A stretch of DNA of 64,000 nt from Devosia beringensis (GTDB lineage Bacteria; Pseudomonadota; Alphaproteobacteria; Rhizobiales; Devosiaceae), in the NCBI RefSeq assembly GCF_014926585.1, contig NZ_CP045422.1:1342501-1406500 (forward strand), in the 5' to 3' direction. Each line of letters begins with the position of its first letter. Position 1 is the stretch's first letter. The position numbers and the translations under genes were made by a program. Below the pieces are notes generated by a model. It was given only the letters and a program-made list of their open reading frames with translations. It was not told the DNA's origin and did no database searches. Below, piece by piece: positions 18,600-27,582 of this stretch.

Positions 18600-19010
18600 T
18601 CAGTGCTCGAACAGGCCGTCCGGGGTCTTGAAGGATTTGAACTCCATCGCGTTGCCGGCCGGATCCTTGAGGAAAAAGGTGCCCTGCTCGCCCGGCTCGC
18701 CGGCAAAGCGGATCTTGGGCTCCATGACAAACGGCCACTTGGCGGCCCGCAGCCGCTCGATCAGGGCGTTCCAGGTGTCCCAGGGCAGCACGGCGCCGAA
18801 GTGGTGCAGCGGCACCATGTCATTGCCAACCTTGGAGGTGGCGGTCGACTTGGGGTCAGTGTTGAGATGGGCGGAAATCTGATGACCGAAGAAATCGAAA
18901 TCGATCCAGTTTTCGGCCTCGCGACCCACCTTGCAGCCGATGACTTCACCGTAAAAATGACGGGCCGCTTCCTTGTCGTCGATTGCGAATGCCATATGGA
19001 ACGGGATCAT
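18600..19010 (-). CDS. VOC/glyoxalase-family protein
   Basis: 136 residues starting MIPFHMAFAIDDKEAARHFYGEVIGCKVGRE, the typical first half of a vicinal oxygen chelate domain; the second half holds the motif EQGTFFLKDPAGNAMEFKSF with the conserved metal-ligand glutamate. Members include lyases, dioxygenases and resistance proteins. It is the first gene of the minus-strand operon and lies opposite the LysR gene, 135 bp away. The 33 codons upstream in the open frame are rejected. Confidence 0.88.
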   Translation of the reverse strand: MIPFHMAFAIDDKEAARHFYGEVIGCKVGREAENWIDFDFFGHQISAHLNTDPKSTATSKVGNDMVPLHHFGAVLPWDTWNALIERLRAAKWPFVMEPKIRFAGEPGEQGTFFLKDPAGNAMEFKSFKTPDGLFEH

Positions 19011-19145
19011 GCGGGGGGCCCTTTTGCGAAGCCAACGGGAAACGGACCGCGACGGGGCGCGGTTGCTGGCCAAAAAGCTATCCTCTTGGCGAACGCTCGC
19101 AAGCCGCATAAAGATTGCGCTTCCATGACTTGAAAGAATGCTCGT

Positions 19146-20036
19146 ATGCGCGGACGCCTGCTTCCATCGCTCAACGCCATCCGCACTTTCGAGGCCGTGG
19201 CGCGCTATAACAGCTTTACCCGGGCCGCCGAGGAGCTGAACGTGACGCAGAGCGCGGCCAGCCGGCTGGTGCGCAGCCTTGAAGAATACCTGCAGGTGCC
19301 GCTGTTTACCCGGCAGAGCCGGCGTATCGAGCTGACCGACCAGGGGCGCTTCTACAATGCCCTGGTGCGCGAATCGCTCGATCTGATCGAGGCGGGAACG
19401 GTTGAGTTGATCTCATCCAAGGAGGGCAAGGGCACGCTGTCGATCGGCATGCTGCCCACCTTTGGCACGCGCTGGCTGCTGCCCCGCCTGCCCTCTTTCC
19501 AGCAAGCGCATCCGGAAATCGCGCTCAACATCATTTCGAGCGATGGCGAGCTCGATTTCACCAAGGAGCGCATCGATGTCGCCATCCGCTTCGGCCATGG
19601 CAACTGGCCGGACGCCATTGTCGATCCGCTGATGGGCGAGGAGATCATCGTGGTCTGCTGCCCCAGCCTGATGGAAGGCGAGCATCCGATCACCGATTAT
19701 GACTCGCTGCGCTATCACCGGCTGATCCGCCATTCGACGCGACCCAATAGCTGGGAGCACTGGTTCCGCTCCGTCGGCGCCCATCGCGAGGACCAGCAAT
19801 GGGGCCCCTCGCTGGAGCATTTCTTCATGATCATCCAGGCGGCCATTGCCGGCCTGGGCGTGGCGCTTCTGCCCAGTTTCCTCGTCGAGGACGACATCAG
19901 GGCGGGTAATCTGGTGACCCCGTTCAACGACCGCATTGCCGGGCCCGGCGCCTATTATCTGGTGACCTCCGCCGCCAAGAGCGAACTGCCGCGGGTCAAG
20001 ATCTTCCGCAGCTGGCTGCTGAGCCAGCTGGCCTAG
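19146..20036 (+). CDS. LysR-family transcriptional regulator (GcvA-like)
   Basis: 296 residues. The N-terminal winged helix-turn-helix (FTRAAEELNVTQSAASRLVRSLEEYL) is followed by a LysR substrate-binding domain (GTLSIGMLPTFGTRWLLPRLPSF), with the GcvA-type start RRLLPSLNAIRTFEAVAR-like. It is divergent from the catabolic operon and probably controls it in response to the imported substrate. Confidence 0.92.
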   Translation: MRGRLLPSLNAIRTFEAVARYNSFTRAAEELNVTQSAASRLVRSLEEYLQVPLFTRQSRRIELTDQGRFYNALVRESLDLIEAGTVELISSKEGKGTLSIGMLPTFGTRWLLPRLPSFQQAHPEIALNIISSDGELDFTKERIDVAIRFGHGNWPDAIVDPLMGEEIIVVCCPSLMEGEHPITDYDSLRYHRLIRHSTRPNSWEHWFRSVGAHREDQQWGPSLEHFFMIIQAAIAGLGVALLPSFLVEDDIRAGNLVTPFNDRIAGPGAYYLVTSAAKSELPRVKIFRSWLLSQLA

Positions 20037-20152
20037 ACGTCACCCCACCTCGAAGCCAGGCGGCGGGGCATGCTGTCGGGATTGGCGGCGCCCTCGGGGA
20101 TGACTTGCGGGACGTCGCAATGCGCGACGATCTGGCGGGCCGTGGCCGGCGC

Positions 20153-20668
20153 CTATTGGGCGCAGTCCGTCTGCGCCCCTGCCTGCTGACGCTGCTCGAG
20201 GCAGGCGCATTGCGCCGCATAGACCGCGGCTTCCTCTTCCGTCAGCTTGTTGCCATTCAGCAGCAGTTCAAGCTGGGCGTGGCAGAGCACGGCGTCGGGC
20301 GCGGCGCCGCTGGCGGCGGGGCCCGGTGACGGCCCGTCTGCACGGCATCGAAACGGCAGGAAAGTGCTGGCGGCACCGGCATTCATCATGGCGATGGTCA
20401 GGGCATTGGCGATCTCAAGCTCCTGGCTCGACTGGGCGCAAACGCCGGGCGGCGCGGTGCAGGCGCTGGCGATGAAGTTCTCGTTCTGCGCGATGAAGTC
20501 GTAGTTGAGATTGTCGGTGCCGAAAAAGTCGAGCGCCTTGTCCCAGCTCTGCCGGTAGATCTCGCACTTTTCGACCTGCCAGGCGCTCGGTTCCTGGCTC
20601 TGCGCCAGGCTGGCGGCCGGGAAGAAGCTGATGCAGGCCAGCAGGAGGGCGGCGATGATGCTGCGCAT
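20153..20668 (-). CDS. secreted protein of unknown function (cysteine-rich)
   Basis: 171 residues with a clear signal peptide (MRSIIAALLLACISFFPAASLAQ). The mature part is helical with paired cysteines (VEKCEIYRQSW, SACTAPPGVC, PFRC, LCHAQ, QCACLEQ), suggesting disulfides in the periplasm. I do not recognise a family. The open frame starts 20 codons earlier, but the signal peptide marks the ATG at 20668. It stands downstream of an unrelated small secreted protein gene of opposite layout and is not obviously in an operon with the sulfatase locus. Confidence 0.7.
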   Translation of the reverse strand: MRSIIAALLLACISFFPAASLAQSQEPSAWQVEKCEIYRQSWDKALDFFGTDNLNYDFIAQNENFIASACTAPPGVCAQSSQELEIANALTIAMMNAGAASTFLPFRCRADGPSPGPAASGAAPDAVLCHAQLELLLNGNKLTEEEAAVYAAQCACLEQRQQAGAQTDCAQ

Positions 20669-20745
20669 GTGCTCGATACTCGTCACGGGTTGGAAGGGTT
20701 GCGGCGATGAACCGCCCGCATTCGGCAAAGGCGCGGGCCCCTCGG

Positions 20746-21063
20746 CTACTCCGTATCGGGCGCCGTCCAGCCGGCCGCTTCATCGATCCAGGTCTGCTCG
20801 GTCTGCTTGTCGAAAATGCACAGCATGGTGCCGCTGGCGCCGTTCATATGGGGCTGCGAATAGATGCCGCTGACCAGGGCAGCGACCTTGTTGAGGCTGT
20901 CATCAAAGCCCACCAGCGCCGAGACCTTTGGGTCATCAAGCCCGCTGGCCGCGGCACAGGCCTCGGTCACCGTGCTGTTGAAGGCCGCCCAGGCATCATC
21001 GGAGGAGGCCTGGGCCGCGGTGGTTGCCACGAGGAGGCAAAGACTGGTCACGAACAAACGCAT
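20746..21063 (-). CDS. small secreted protein of unknown function
   Basis: 105 residues with a signal peptide (MRLFVTSLCLLVATTAAQA) and a mature helical domain with two cysteines (TEACAAAS, TMLCIFDK). Only this C-terminal part of a longer open frame is protein-like; the start at 21063 follows GGAATTTCC and fits a signal peptide. No family recognised. It lies 77 bp upstream of the other secreted protein gene on the same strand, so co-expression is possible. Confidence 0.65.
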   Translation of the reverse strand: MRLFVTSLCLLVATTAAQASSDDAWAAFNSTVTEACAAASGLDDPKVSALVGFDDSLNKVAALVSGIYSQPHMNGASGTMLCIFDKQTEQTWIDEAAGWTAPDTE

Positions 21064-21187
21064 GGAAATTCCTTCAGCTGAAAAGCGGGCTGCCACGGTC
21101 TTGCCGGCGCCCCGGCCCGGCTTTAGCGCAGGAATGGGGCAAGAGATCGGCGCGGGAGCGGCGCGGGAGCGGCGCGTCAGCGCTGGG

Positions 21188-23119
21188 TCAGAACACCAGG
21201 TGCAGGACAAAGCGATAGGCGATGGAGCCCTGCCACCACATCGGGAAGTTGGTGCCCCATTTGTTGTTGTAGAGGTTAATGCGCACACCCTGCGAGAGAT
21301 CGGGTGGCTCCGGCTGGAACGGCATGAAGGGAGCGCCGGCTGGCGCCATGAGCGCCGCGTCGAGCAGGTCCATGGTGACCCGCGCCTGCGGCGTGGCAAA
21401 CCGCAGGGTGGTGCCGGCCTGCAACTGGCCACCGCCGTGGCGGACGATATCGCCCGGCGCGTGCCAGAGCCCCAGCTTCTCGATGGCCCAGTATTGGGCA
21501 TGATCGGGTGTCAACTGCAGGAAGCCGGCTTCCGGCATCCGGTTGGCCGGCTTGTCATGCAGGACCAGGGTGATTTCGACCGTGCTGGCGTCGATACCGC
21601 GCAGGATTAGTTCATGGGCGGGCGGCGCCCCCAGCAACTGGTGCGCCTGCTCCGGCATGGTGCCGAAAGCGGCGGTCTCGTCCCTGCCGACGCCGTTGGC
21701 CGCTGGCGCAAACACCGCTGATTGCGCCGTTTTGGCATCCGCCAGGCCGGGCTTGTCGTGGTCGAGAATGGCCCATTCGATGCGGTGCTGCAGATAGGAA
21801 TCGAGATGGGTCTGCAGTGTGGCCCAATCATAGCTTTCATGCCGATAGCCCAAGAGACTGCCGTCGTGACCCAGCAGCGTCCGGCCGTCCGGGGCGGTCA
21901 GGCTCGCGATGTCGCCGGTGTCGGCGTTGATCGCGGCAGACCAGCCATTACTGCTGATTGTTGCACCGGCAGTGCCCTCGGCGCGGGCCGGTACGGCCGT
22001 CTCGGCCAGCACCGCCGCTGCGGCCGCCCTGTCGTCCGGGTCGAGTTCCTCGACTGCCGCATCGAGATAGGCGCGCTGTTCCGCCCAGCTCGCTTCGGCA
22101 TAGGCGAAGCGATAATCGGTGGCGCGGACGCGCTCGAAATCGTCGCGATCCCAGGCCGTGTCGTCGCGCAGATAGGTCTTGATGTCGACGCCCCAGGTAT
22201 GCTCGGCGACCATGGTCAGGCCCCGGCCAAAGGCGCGGCGTTGCGGCGTCAGGTCGGGCACGAAGCGGTCATAGAGTCGCGACAGGGCGCGGAATCGGGC
22301 CAGCTTGTGCGGATCGCTGGCGGCGCCATGGATCCAGCTGTCGCCGATCTCGCGGTCCACGACGGGAAAGCTTTCCCGGCGGGCCCACATCGCAGCGCCA
22401 AAGGCATCCAAGGTCGAGGCCCGGATGGTGGCGTCGGGATGTTCATGGGCCAGATGGCGCCGCGCCTCGATGGTCTGGCCGACGCTTTGCGGGCCGATAT
22501 TGTCATTGGTATGGGCAAAGCTGAGCCCGATATCGCCGCCGGCGGGAAAGTCGGTGGCGCCATAGGAGCCCTGATATATGACGACGATCTCCTCCCCGCC
22601 GGGCGCCTGCCAGCGAAAGACCGGCGGCACGTCGGGCACCGGGCTGGCCGTGTTCACGCCCAGGTGGAGGAATTTGAGCCCGGCCTCGGCCATGAGCGGC
22701 ACCATGCCCAGGCTGTGGCCGGGGACATCCGTCATCTTGGCGGCGATGGTCTGCCGCCCGAAGCGCTGGTCAAGCTCCTGGGCGTAGGACAGGCCAGCGC
22801 GAAACAGCGCCGGCGTCATGAGCTCGGTATGGGTAGTGAACGGCAGGCCGTGCCAGACGATGAGGCCGCGTTCGATGGCGCGCTCCAGCCGCCTGACCCC
22901 GGCGCTGTCGGCCGCATTGAGATGGTCCCAGATCAGCCAGGCGCCGGTAGTCCAGACAAAGGCCGGCTCGTCGGGATTCTCGTTGAAGAAGTGCTCGCCT
23001 GTGGCGATGGCCTGGGGAATGAACTGGTCATGATATTGCCGCCGCACGCGGGCGGCGTGGTCGGTGAAGCCTATATCGAGATGGGTCTTGAAGACGAGGT
23101 GGATGGTCTTGTCGGTCAT
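21188..23119 (-). CDS. GH38-like glycosidase, DUF5054 family
   Basis: 643 residues beginning with IHLVFKTHLDIGFTDHA, the alpha-mannosidase-like N-terminal motif with the metal-binding His-x-Asp pair, which is typical of DUF5054 proteins (COG0383 group). Further matches are TDVPGHSLGMVPLM and LHLGVNTASPVPDVPPVFRW. There is no signal peptide, so it should act in the cytoplasm. It is the last gene of the sulfatase/ABC locus and probably cleaves the desulfated oligosaccharide or glycoside; linkage specificity is not known. Confidence 0.83.
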   Translation of the reverse strand: MTDKTIHLVFKTHLDIGFTDHAARVRRQYHDQFIPQAIATGEHFFNENPDEPAFVWTTGAWLIWDHLNAADSAGVRRLERAIERGLIVWHGLPFTTHTELMTPALFRAGLSYAQELDQRFGRQTIAAKMTDVPGHSLGMVPLMAEAGLKFLHLGVNTASPVPDVPPVFRWQAPGGEEIVVIYQGSYGATDFPAGGDIGLSFAHTNDNIGPQSVGQTIEARRHLAHEHPDATIRASTLDAFGAAMWARRESFPVVDREIGDSWIHGAASDPHKLARFRALSRLYDRFVPDLTPQRRAFGRGLTMVAEHTWGVDIKTYLRDDTAWDRDDFERVRATDYRFAYAEASWAEQRAYLDAAVEELDPDDRAAAAAVLAETAVPARAEGTAGATISSNGWSAAINADTGDIASLTAPDGRTLLGHDGSLLGYRHESYDWATLQTHLDSYLQHRIEWAILDHDKPGLADAKTAQSAVFAPAANGVGRDETAAFGTMPEQAHQLLGAPPAHELILRGIDASTVEITLVLHDKPANRMPEAGFLQLTPDHAQYWAIEKLGLWHAPGDIVRHGGGQLQAGTTLRFATPQARVTMDLLDAALMAPAGAPFMPFQPEPPDLSQGVRINLYNNKWGTNFPMWWQGSIAYRFVLHLVF

Positions 23120-23160
23120 GGGATGATCACAGGCAGCCAGGGGCCGGTCGGAGTTCGGGG

Positions 23161-24099
23161 TTACCGGGTGCCGCCATCATAAGCGATGCGGAAGCAGGTA
23201 TTGCTGGTGGCGCTGTCGGGACTGAGGGCCATGCGGGCAGCGATGCGATAGCGGTAGCAATAGCTGACATGGCACAGGAAGGAACCGCCCTTGAGCACCT
23301 TGTCGGCATGGGCTAGCGCCTGTTCATTGCGGGCTTTCGCCGTCCGGGCATTGGAGCGGATGCGATAGGGGTCGCGCGTCCATTCCCAGACATTGCCGGC
23401 CATGTTGTAAAAGCCCAGGGCATTGGGCGCGAAACTGCGGGCCGGCGCGGTGCGCAGGAAGCCGTCGGTCTCCAGGTTGTGCTGGGGGAACTGGCCCTGC
23501 CAGATATTGCAGAAAATGGCCGCATCGGTGGGTTCGGCATCGCCCCAGGGGAAACGCTGGCGCTGGCTGCCGCCGCGCGCGGCATGCTCCCATTCGGCCT
23601 CGCTGGGCAGGCGACCGCCGACCCAGTCGGAAAAGGCATTTGCATCGGCCCAGGACACCTGCACGACGGGGTGATCCAGGCGATCGGCAATGGCGGAACC
23701 CGGGCCCTCGGGCTGGTTCCAGCAGGCGCCTTCGACCCGGTGCCACCACGGCAGGGCCGAACCCGCCAGCTGCGCGCTGCGCAGGCGGTCGGGTGTGTTG
23801 AAGAAGACCGCTGACCAGCCAAAGCGCTCGGCCTCGGTGACATAGCCGGTGGCAGCGACGAATTGGGCAAAGCGCGCATTGGTCACGGTGGTGGCTTCGA
23901 GCGCAAAATCGGCCAGTGTGACGGCGCGCTCGGGGCCCTCCCCGTCCAGCGGCAGCACAGGCGCATTGGTGCCGACATGGCTCTTGCCACCGCGCAGGGC
24001 GATGGCGTCCTGCGGTGCGCCGCGCACGCCGCCGCTGCTCTGTTCTGCCGGCGCGGTTGGGGCCGCCTGCCGGCTGGGGGCGCAGCAATTGCAGGTCAT
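23161..24099 (-). CDS. formylglycine-generating enzyme (sulfatase-modifying factor)
   Basis: 312 residues with the FGE-sulfatase domain. The C-terminal active-site motif is complete: GSFLCHVSYCYRYRIAAR with Cys276 and Cys281 at the five-residue spacing used by aerobic, copper-dependent FGEs. A cysteine-rich N-terminus (MTCNCCAPSR) is common in bacterial members. It converts the sulfatase active-site cysteine to formylglycine; the target CxPxR cysteine is present in the sulfatase two genes upstream. No signal peptide. Confidence 0.93.
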   Translation of the reverse strand: MTCNCCAPSRQAAPTAPAEQSSGGVRGAPQDAIALRGGKSHVGTNAPVLPLDGEGPERAVTLADFALEATTVTNARFAQFVAATGYVTEAERFGWSAVFFNTPDRLRSAQLAGSALPWWHRVEGACWNQPEGPGSAIADRLDHPVVQVSWADANAFSDWVGGRLPSEAEWEHAARGGSQRQRFPWGDAEPTDAAIFCNIWQGQFPQHNLETDGFLRTAPARSFAPNALGFYNMAGNVWEWTRDPYRIRSNARTAKARNEQALAHADKVLKGGSFLCHVSYCYRYRIAARMALSPDSATSNTCFRIAYDGGTR

Positions 24100-24144
24100 G
24101 GATGGCCCCTTTCTCTTGGGCGTGTCAGCGGTTTTGGTGTGCGG

Positions 24145-25149
24145 TCAGTGGATCGGCTTGCCGGCCGCGTCAAAACGGTAGAGACGATCGGGCTGTGGCG
24201 ACACCCGGAGCATGGCGCCGCTCCTGCTGGCCGATGCGCCATCCATGCGCACCACGATCGGCTCGGCCTCGCCCATATCCAGATAGACATAGGAATCGGC
24301 GCCGAGATTTTCGGTGTGGATGACCTTGCCTTCCCAGATGCCGTCGGGGGTCACCGTCAGGTGCTCGCCGCGAATGCCCAGCGTCGTGCAGCCGTGTGCC
24401 TCTGCCCGCTCCGCGGTCAGGAAATTCATCTTGGGCGAGCCGATGAAGCCGGCGACAAAAAGGCTCGCGGGCGTTTCATAGAGCTCCATGGGCGTGCCGA
24501 CCTGTTCGACAAGGCCATCGCGCAGCACGCAGATGCGGTCGGCCAGCGTCATGGCCTCGACCTGGTCATGGGTCACATAGACCATGGTGACGGCGTCCAT
24601 CTCCTCGTGCAGCCGGGCAATCTCGATGCGGGTGGCGACGCGCAGCGCGGCATCGAGATTGGACAGTGGCTCGTCAAACAGGAAGACCTTGGGATCGCGG
24701 GTAATGGCCCGGCCGATGGCGACGCGCTGGCGCTGGCCACCGGAGAGTTGCTTGGGCAGGCGGTCGAGATAGGGCCGCAGCTGCAGCATGTCGGCCGCCT
24801 TTTCCACGCGCCGCCTGATGTCCTGCTTGTCGTGTCCCCGTTCCAGCGTCAGGCCGAAGGCCATGTTGTCGAACACGCTCATATGCGGATAAAGCGCATA
24901 GGACTGGAACACCATGGCGATGCCCCGTTTGGCGGGCGCCAGGGCATTGACGCGTCTGCCGTCAAAGATCATGTCGCCGGAGGTAATATCCTCCAGCCCC
25001 GAGATCAGGCGCAGCAGCGTGGACTTGCCGCAACCGGAGGGGCCGACAAAGACCATGAACTCGCCCTTTTTGATCTCGAGGTCGATGCCCTTGATGACCT
25101 CGACGGCGCCAAAGGACTTTCGCAGATTTTTCAGTTCGATCGACGCCAT
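24145..25149 (-). CDS. ABC transporter ATP-binding protein, UgpC/MsmK/MalK family
   Basis: 334 residues with Walker A GPSGCGKST (36-44), the signature LSGGQRQRVAIGRAI, Walker B KVFLFDEPLSNLD and the C-terminal TOBE-like regulatory domain typical of carbohydrate importers. The ATG at 25149 (MASIELKNLRKSFG) follows GGAGACACAC; the frame upstream overlaps the sulfatase gene and is not used. It energises the MalF/MalG-type permeases encoded upstream in the same locus. Confidence 0.95.
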   Translation of the reverse strand: MASIELKNLRKSFGAVEVIKGIDLEIKKGEFMVFVGPSGCGKSTLLRLISGLEDITSGDMIFDGRRVNALAPAKRGIAMVFQSYALYPHMSVFDNMAFGLTLERGHDKQDIRRRVEKAADMLQLRPYLDRLPKQLSGGQRQRVAIGRAITRDPKVFLFDEPLSNLDAALRVATRIEIARLHEEMDAVTMVYVTHDQVEAMTLADRICVLRDGLVEQVGTPMELYETPASLFVAGFIGSPKMNFLTAERAEAHGCTTLGIRGEHLTVTPDGIWEGKVIHTENLGADSYVYLDMGEAEPIVVRMDGASASRSGAMLRVSPQPDRLYRFDAAGKPIH

Positions 25150-25159
25150 GTGTGTCTCC

Positions 25160-26665
25160 TCAGGATAGGGCCGCCAGGCCAAGACGATCGAACAGCTCCA
25201 CCGGCGCGCCATAGTGGGCGAGCGTGTCGCGCATCAGGCAACGCATGCGATGGGCCTGCTCGGGCGCGCTGACCACAAGATTGTCGGTCTGGCCGGGATC
25301 GACGGCCCGGTTGAACAGCAGCGGCTCGCTGTCGAGCGGGCGCCGGTCGGCCGGGCTGTCGACGGTGAAGGGGATCTTCCATTGCGGCAGGTCGACACCG
25401 GGCATGAAGTAACCCTGCTCAACCGGCTTGTCGGGGGCGACAATGGTGGTCGGCACCATGGAGGAATAGGCATAGACCGGCTTGCTGCGGTCGGGTGGCT
25501 GGATCAGCGTCCAGCTGCCATCGGTACAGCAGAGGCCATTGCCGAAGATGCCATACAGCACGGCGTCGCGCCCCTTGCTGTCGGGACTGGCCATCAACGG
25601 CAGCACCGAGCCCGAATGCGTGCCGGGGGGCAGCGCGATGCCGGCGGCGTCCAGCACGGTGCCGAAGATATCGAGCGTGCTGGTCAGTTCGGTTACCGCG
25701 CGGCCATCGGCCTTGTGGCGCGGGTCCCAGACCAGCAGCGGAATATTGGCATGGCTGTCGAAATGCGGGAACTGCTTGCCGAAGCCATGCCGTTCGCCCA
25801 GATCATGGCCGTGATCGGTGGTGACGATGACCATGGTGTCGTCCCAGAGCGCCAGGTCATCGAGGGTCTGCATGAAGGTGCCGAACCAGTGGTCGGTCAT
25901 GGTGATCTTGCCGCCATACTGGGAGCGGATATAGGCGAGTTCCTCCTTGGAGCTGCCCGACAGGAATTCGTCCTGGCGCGCCGCATCCTGATAGGGCGGC
26001 CAGAGCGTATACTTGTCGCGATCGCCGCCCTTGCCATACATCGAGGCATAGGGTTCGGGCACGTCGAAGGGCTCGTGCACGTCAAAGCACTCGACCTGCA
26101 GGAAGAAGGGATTGTCCTGCTTGGGCGCCTTGAGCCAGTCGCAGGCGCCGTTCATCACCTTGGCCGAAAAGTAGTCGGTCTCGTCCCTGAACTGGGCGAT
26201 GTTGGAATAGTAGCGATGGCCATAACCGGGGCGCCACTTTTCAATATTGTGTACCCACTGGGGCAGGTCGGCCTGCGGCAGCAGCGGCTTCCAGAAGTCG
26301 AGCTCATGGCCGCGCACCAGTTCGGCGCTCTGGAAACCCTGGATATAGCCGTTCGCGGACTCTTCCCAGTAATGGTAGTGATCGGTCACCATGGCGGTCG
26401 AGTAGCCGGTCTGTTCGAGCAGCTTGGGCAGGCGCAGATCAAACGGCTCCAGCGGCCCCCAGGGGCGCCATTGCAGGTTCATCGTGCCGGAGAAAATTTC
26501 CCTTCGGGCGGGCATGCAGGGCAGGCTGCCGGTGAAGTGATTGTCGAAGCGCCAGGCGCCGCGATCAACGAAGGCCTGCAGGTTGGGGGTCGCAAATTCC
26601 GTGCCGCCATAGGGCGAGAGGGCATTGCGGTTGACGCTGTCGATGAGCACGAGAATGATGTTCAT
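25160..26665 (-). CDS. type I sulfatase (formylglycine-dependent)
   Basis: 501 residues starting MNIILVLIDSVNRNALSPYGG, the N-terminal sulfatase metal-site motif. The active-site signature CMPAR (Cys50, CxPxR) in SLPCMPARREIFSG is the formylglycine site, and VTTDHGHDLGERHGFGKQF supplies further catalytic and metal residues. No signal peptide, so it should act in the cytoplasm like its FGE. The substrate is probably a sulfated sugar taken up by the adjacent ABC importer. The open frame extends to 26839, but that part would overlap the permease gene and is not protein-like. Confidence 0.93.
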   Translation of the reverse strand: MNIILVLIDSVNRNALSPYGGTEFATPNLQAFVDRGAWRFDNHFTGSLPCMPARREIFSGTMNLQWRPWGPLEPFDLRLPKLLEQTGYSTAMVTDHYHYWEESANGYIQGFQSAELVRGHELDFWKPLLPQADLPQWVHNIEKWRPGYGHRYYSNIAQFRDETDYFSAKVMNGACDWLKAPKQDNPFFLQVECFDVHEPFDVPEPYASMYGKGGDRDKYTLWPPYQDAARQDEFLSGSSKEELAYIRSQYGGKITMTDHWFGTFMQTLDDLALWDDTMVIVTTDHGHDLGERHGFGKQFPHFDSHANIPLLVWDPRHKADGRAVTELTSTLDIFGTVLDAAGIALPPGTHSGSVLPLMASPDSKGRDAVLYGIFGNGLCCTDGSWTLIQPPDRSKPVYAYSSMVPTTIVAPDKPVEQGYFMPGVDLPQWKIPFTVDSPADRRPLDSEPLLFNRAVDPGQTDNLVVSAPEQAHRMRCLMRDTLAHYGAPVELFDRLGLAALS

Positions 26666-26724
26666 GAATAAGATGCCAGTGCGAATATCAGGGTCAAGAC
26701 GGCAGGGCGTTGGCCCCGCCATCA

Positions 26725-27582
26725 CTAGGTTTTGACGGCACCCGCCGAGAGATCGGAAACCAGCTTGCGCTGCAGGAACATGAAGATAATGAGCGTGGGC
26801 AGGGTCGAAATGACCGAGGCCGCCATCACCAGGTTCCACTGCGTCGTGTACTCGCCGAAAAAACCGGCCAGACCGACCGGGACGGTCTTGTTCTCATCCG
26901 AGGTCATCAGCGTCAGCGCGAACAGGAACTCGTCCCAGGCCGACACGAAGGCATAGACGGAGACGGTCACGATACCCGGCCAGGCCACCGGCAGGATCAC
27001 CCGGAAGATGATCTGCAGCGTGGTGGCGCCGTCAATGCGGGCGGCATCATCGAGGTCGCGCGGGATCGTGTCGAGATAGCCGAGCAGCATGTAGATGCAG
27101 AAGGGCAGGTTGACCGCGATATAGGAGATGATCAGCGCCAGCGGATTGTTGATCATGCCGAGCGAGAAGAAGGTCGCATAGAGCGGCGTGATCAGGATGA
27201 CGAAGGGAAACAGCTGTGTCGCGATCACCATGATGAGCAGGGTCTGGCGGCCGACAAACCGCCGGTTGCGCGAAAAGCCATAGGCCGTGATCATGGCGAT
27301 GGTGACAGCGACCACCGTGGCGATGGTGCAGACTACGAGGCTGTTGCGCAGATAGGTCGGGAAAGGCGAATCCTCGAGCAGGATGGCGTAGTTCTCGAGC
27401 GTGAAGGTGGTGACCAGCTGGAAGGTGCGGGTGAAGATGTCGGCTTCCGGGCGGAAGGAAATCAGCACCACCCAGATGAAGGGAAAGGCGAGGATCAGCA
27501 GCAGCCCGACGCCGAGCACGACGGTGACCAGATCGCGGATGGGATGGCTGTTGACGGAGTCCCTGGACATGGTGCGCCTCAC
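26725..27582 (-). CDS. carbohydrate ABC transporter permease, MalG family
   Basis: 285 residues, six helices, with the EAA loop DDAARIDGATTLQIIFRVILPVAWPG that contacts the ATPase. The start overlaps the stop of the MalF-type gene by 4 nt. Together they form the membrane channel of the importer of the sulfatase locus. Confidence 0.95.
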   Translation of the reverse strand: MRRTMSRDSVNSHPIRDLVTVVLGVGLLLILAFPFIWVVLISFRPEADIFTRTFQLVTTFTLENYAILLEDSPFPTYLRNSLVVCTIATVVAVTIAMITAYGFSRNRRFVGRQTLLIMVIATQLFPFVILITPLYATFFSLGMINNPLALIISYIAVNLPFCIYMLLGYLDTIPRDLDDAARIDGATTLQIIFRVILPVAWPGIVTVSVYAFVSAWDEFLFALTLMTSDENKTVPVGLAGFFGEYTTQWNLVMAASVISTLPTLIIFMFLQRKLVSDLSAGAVKT

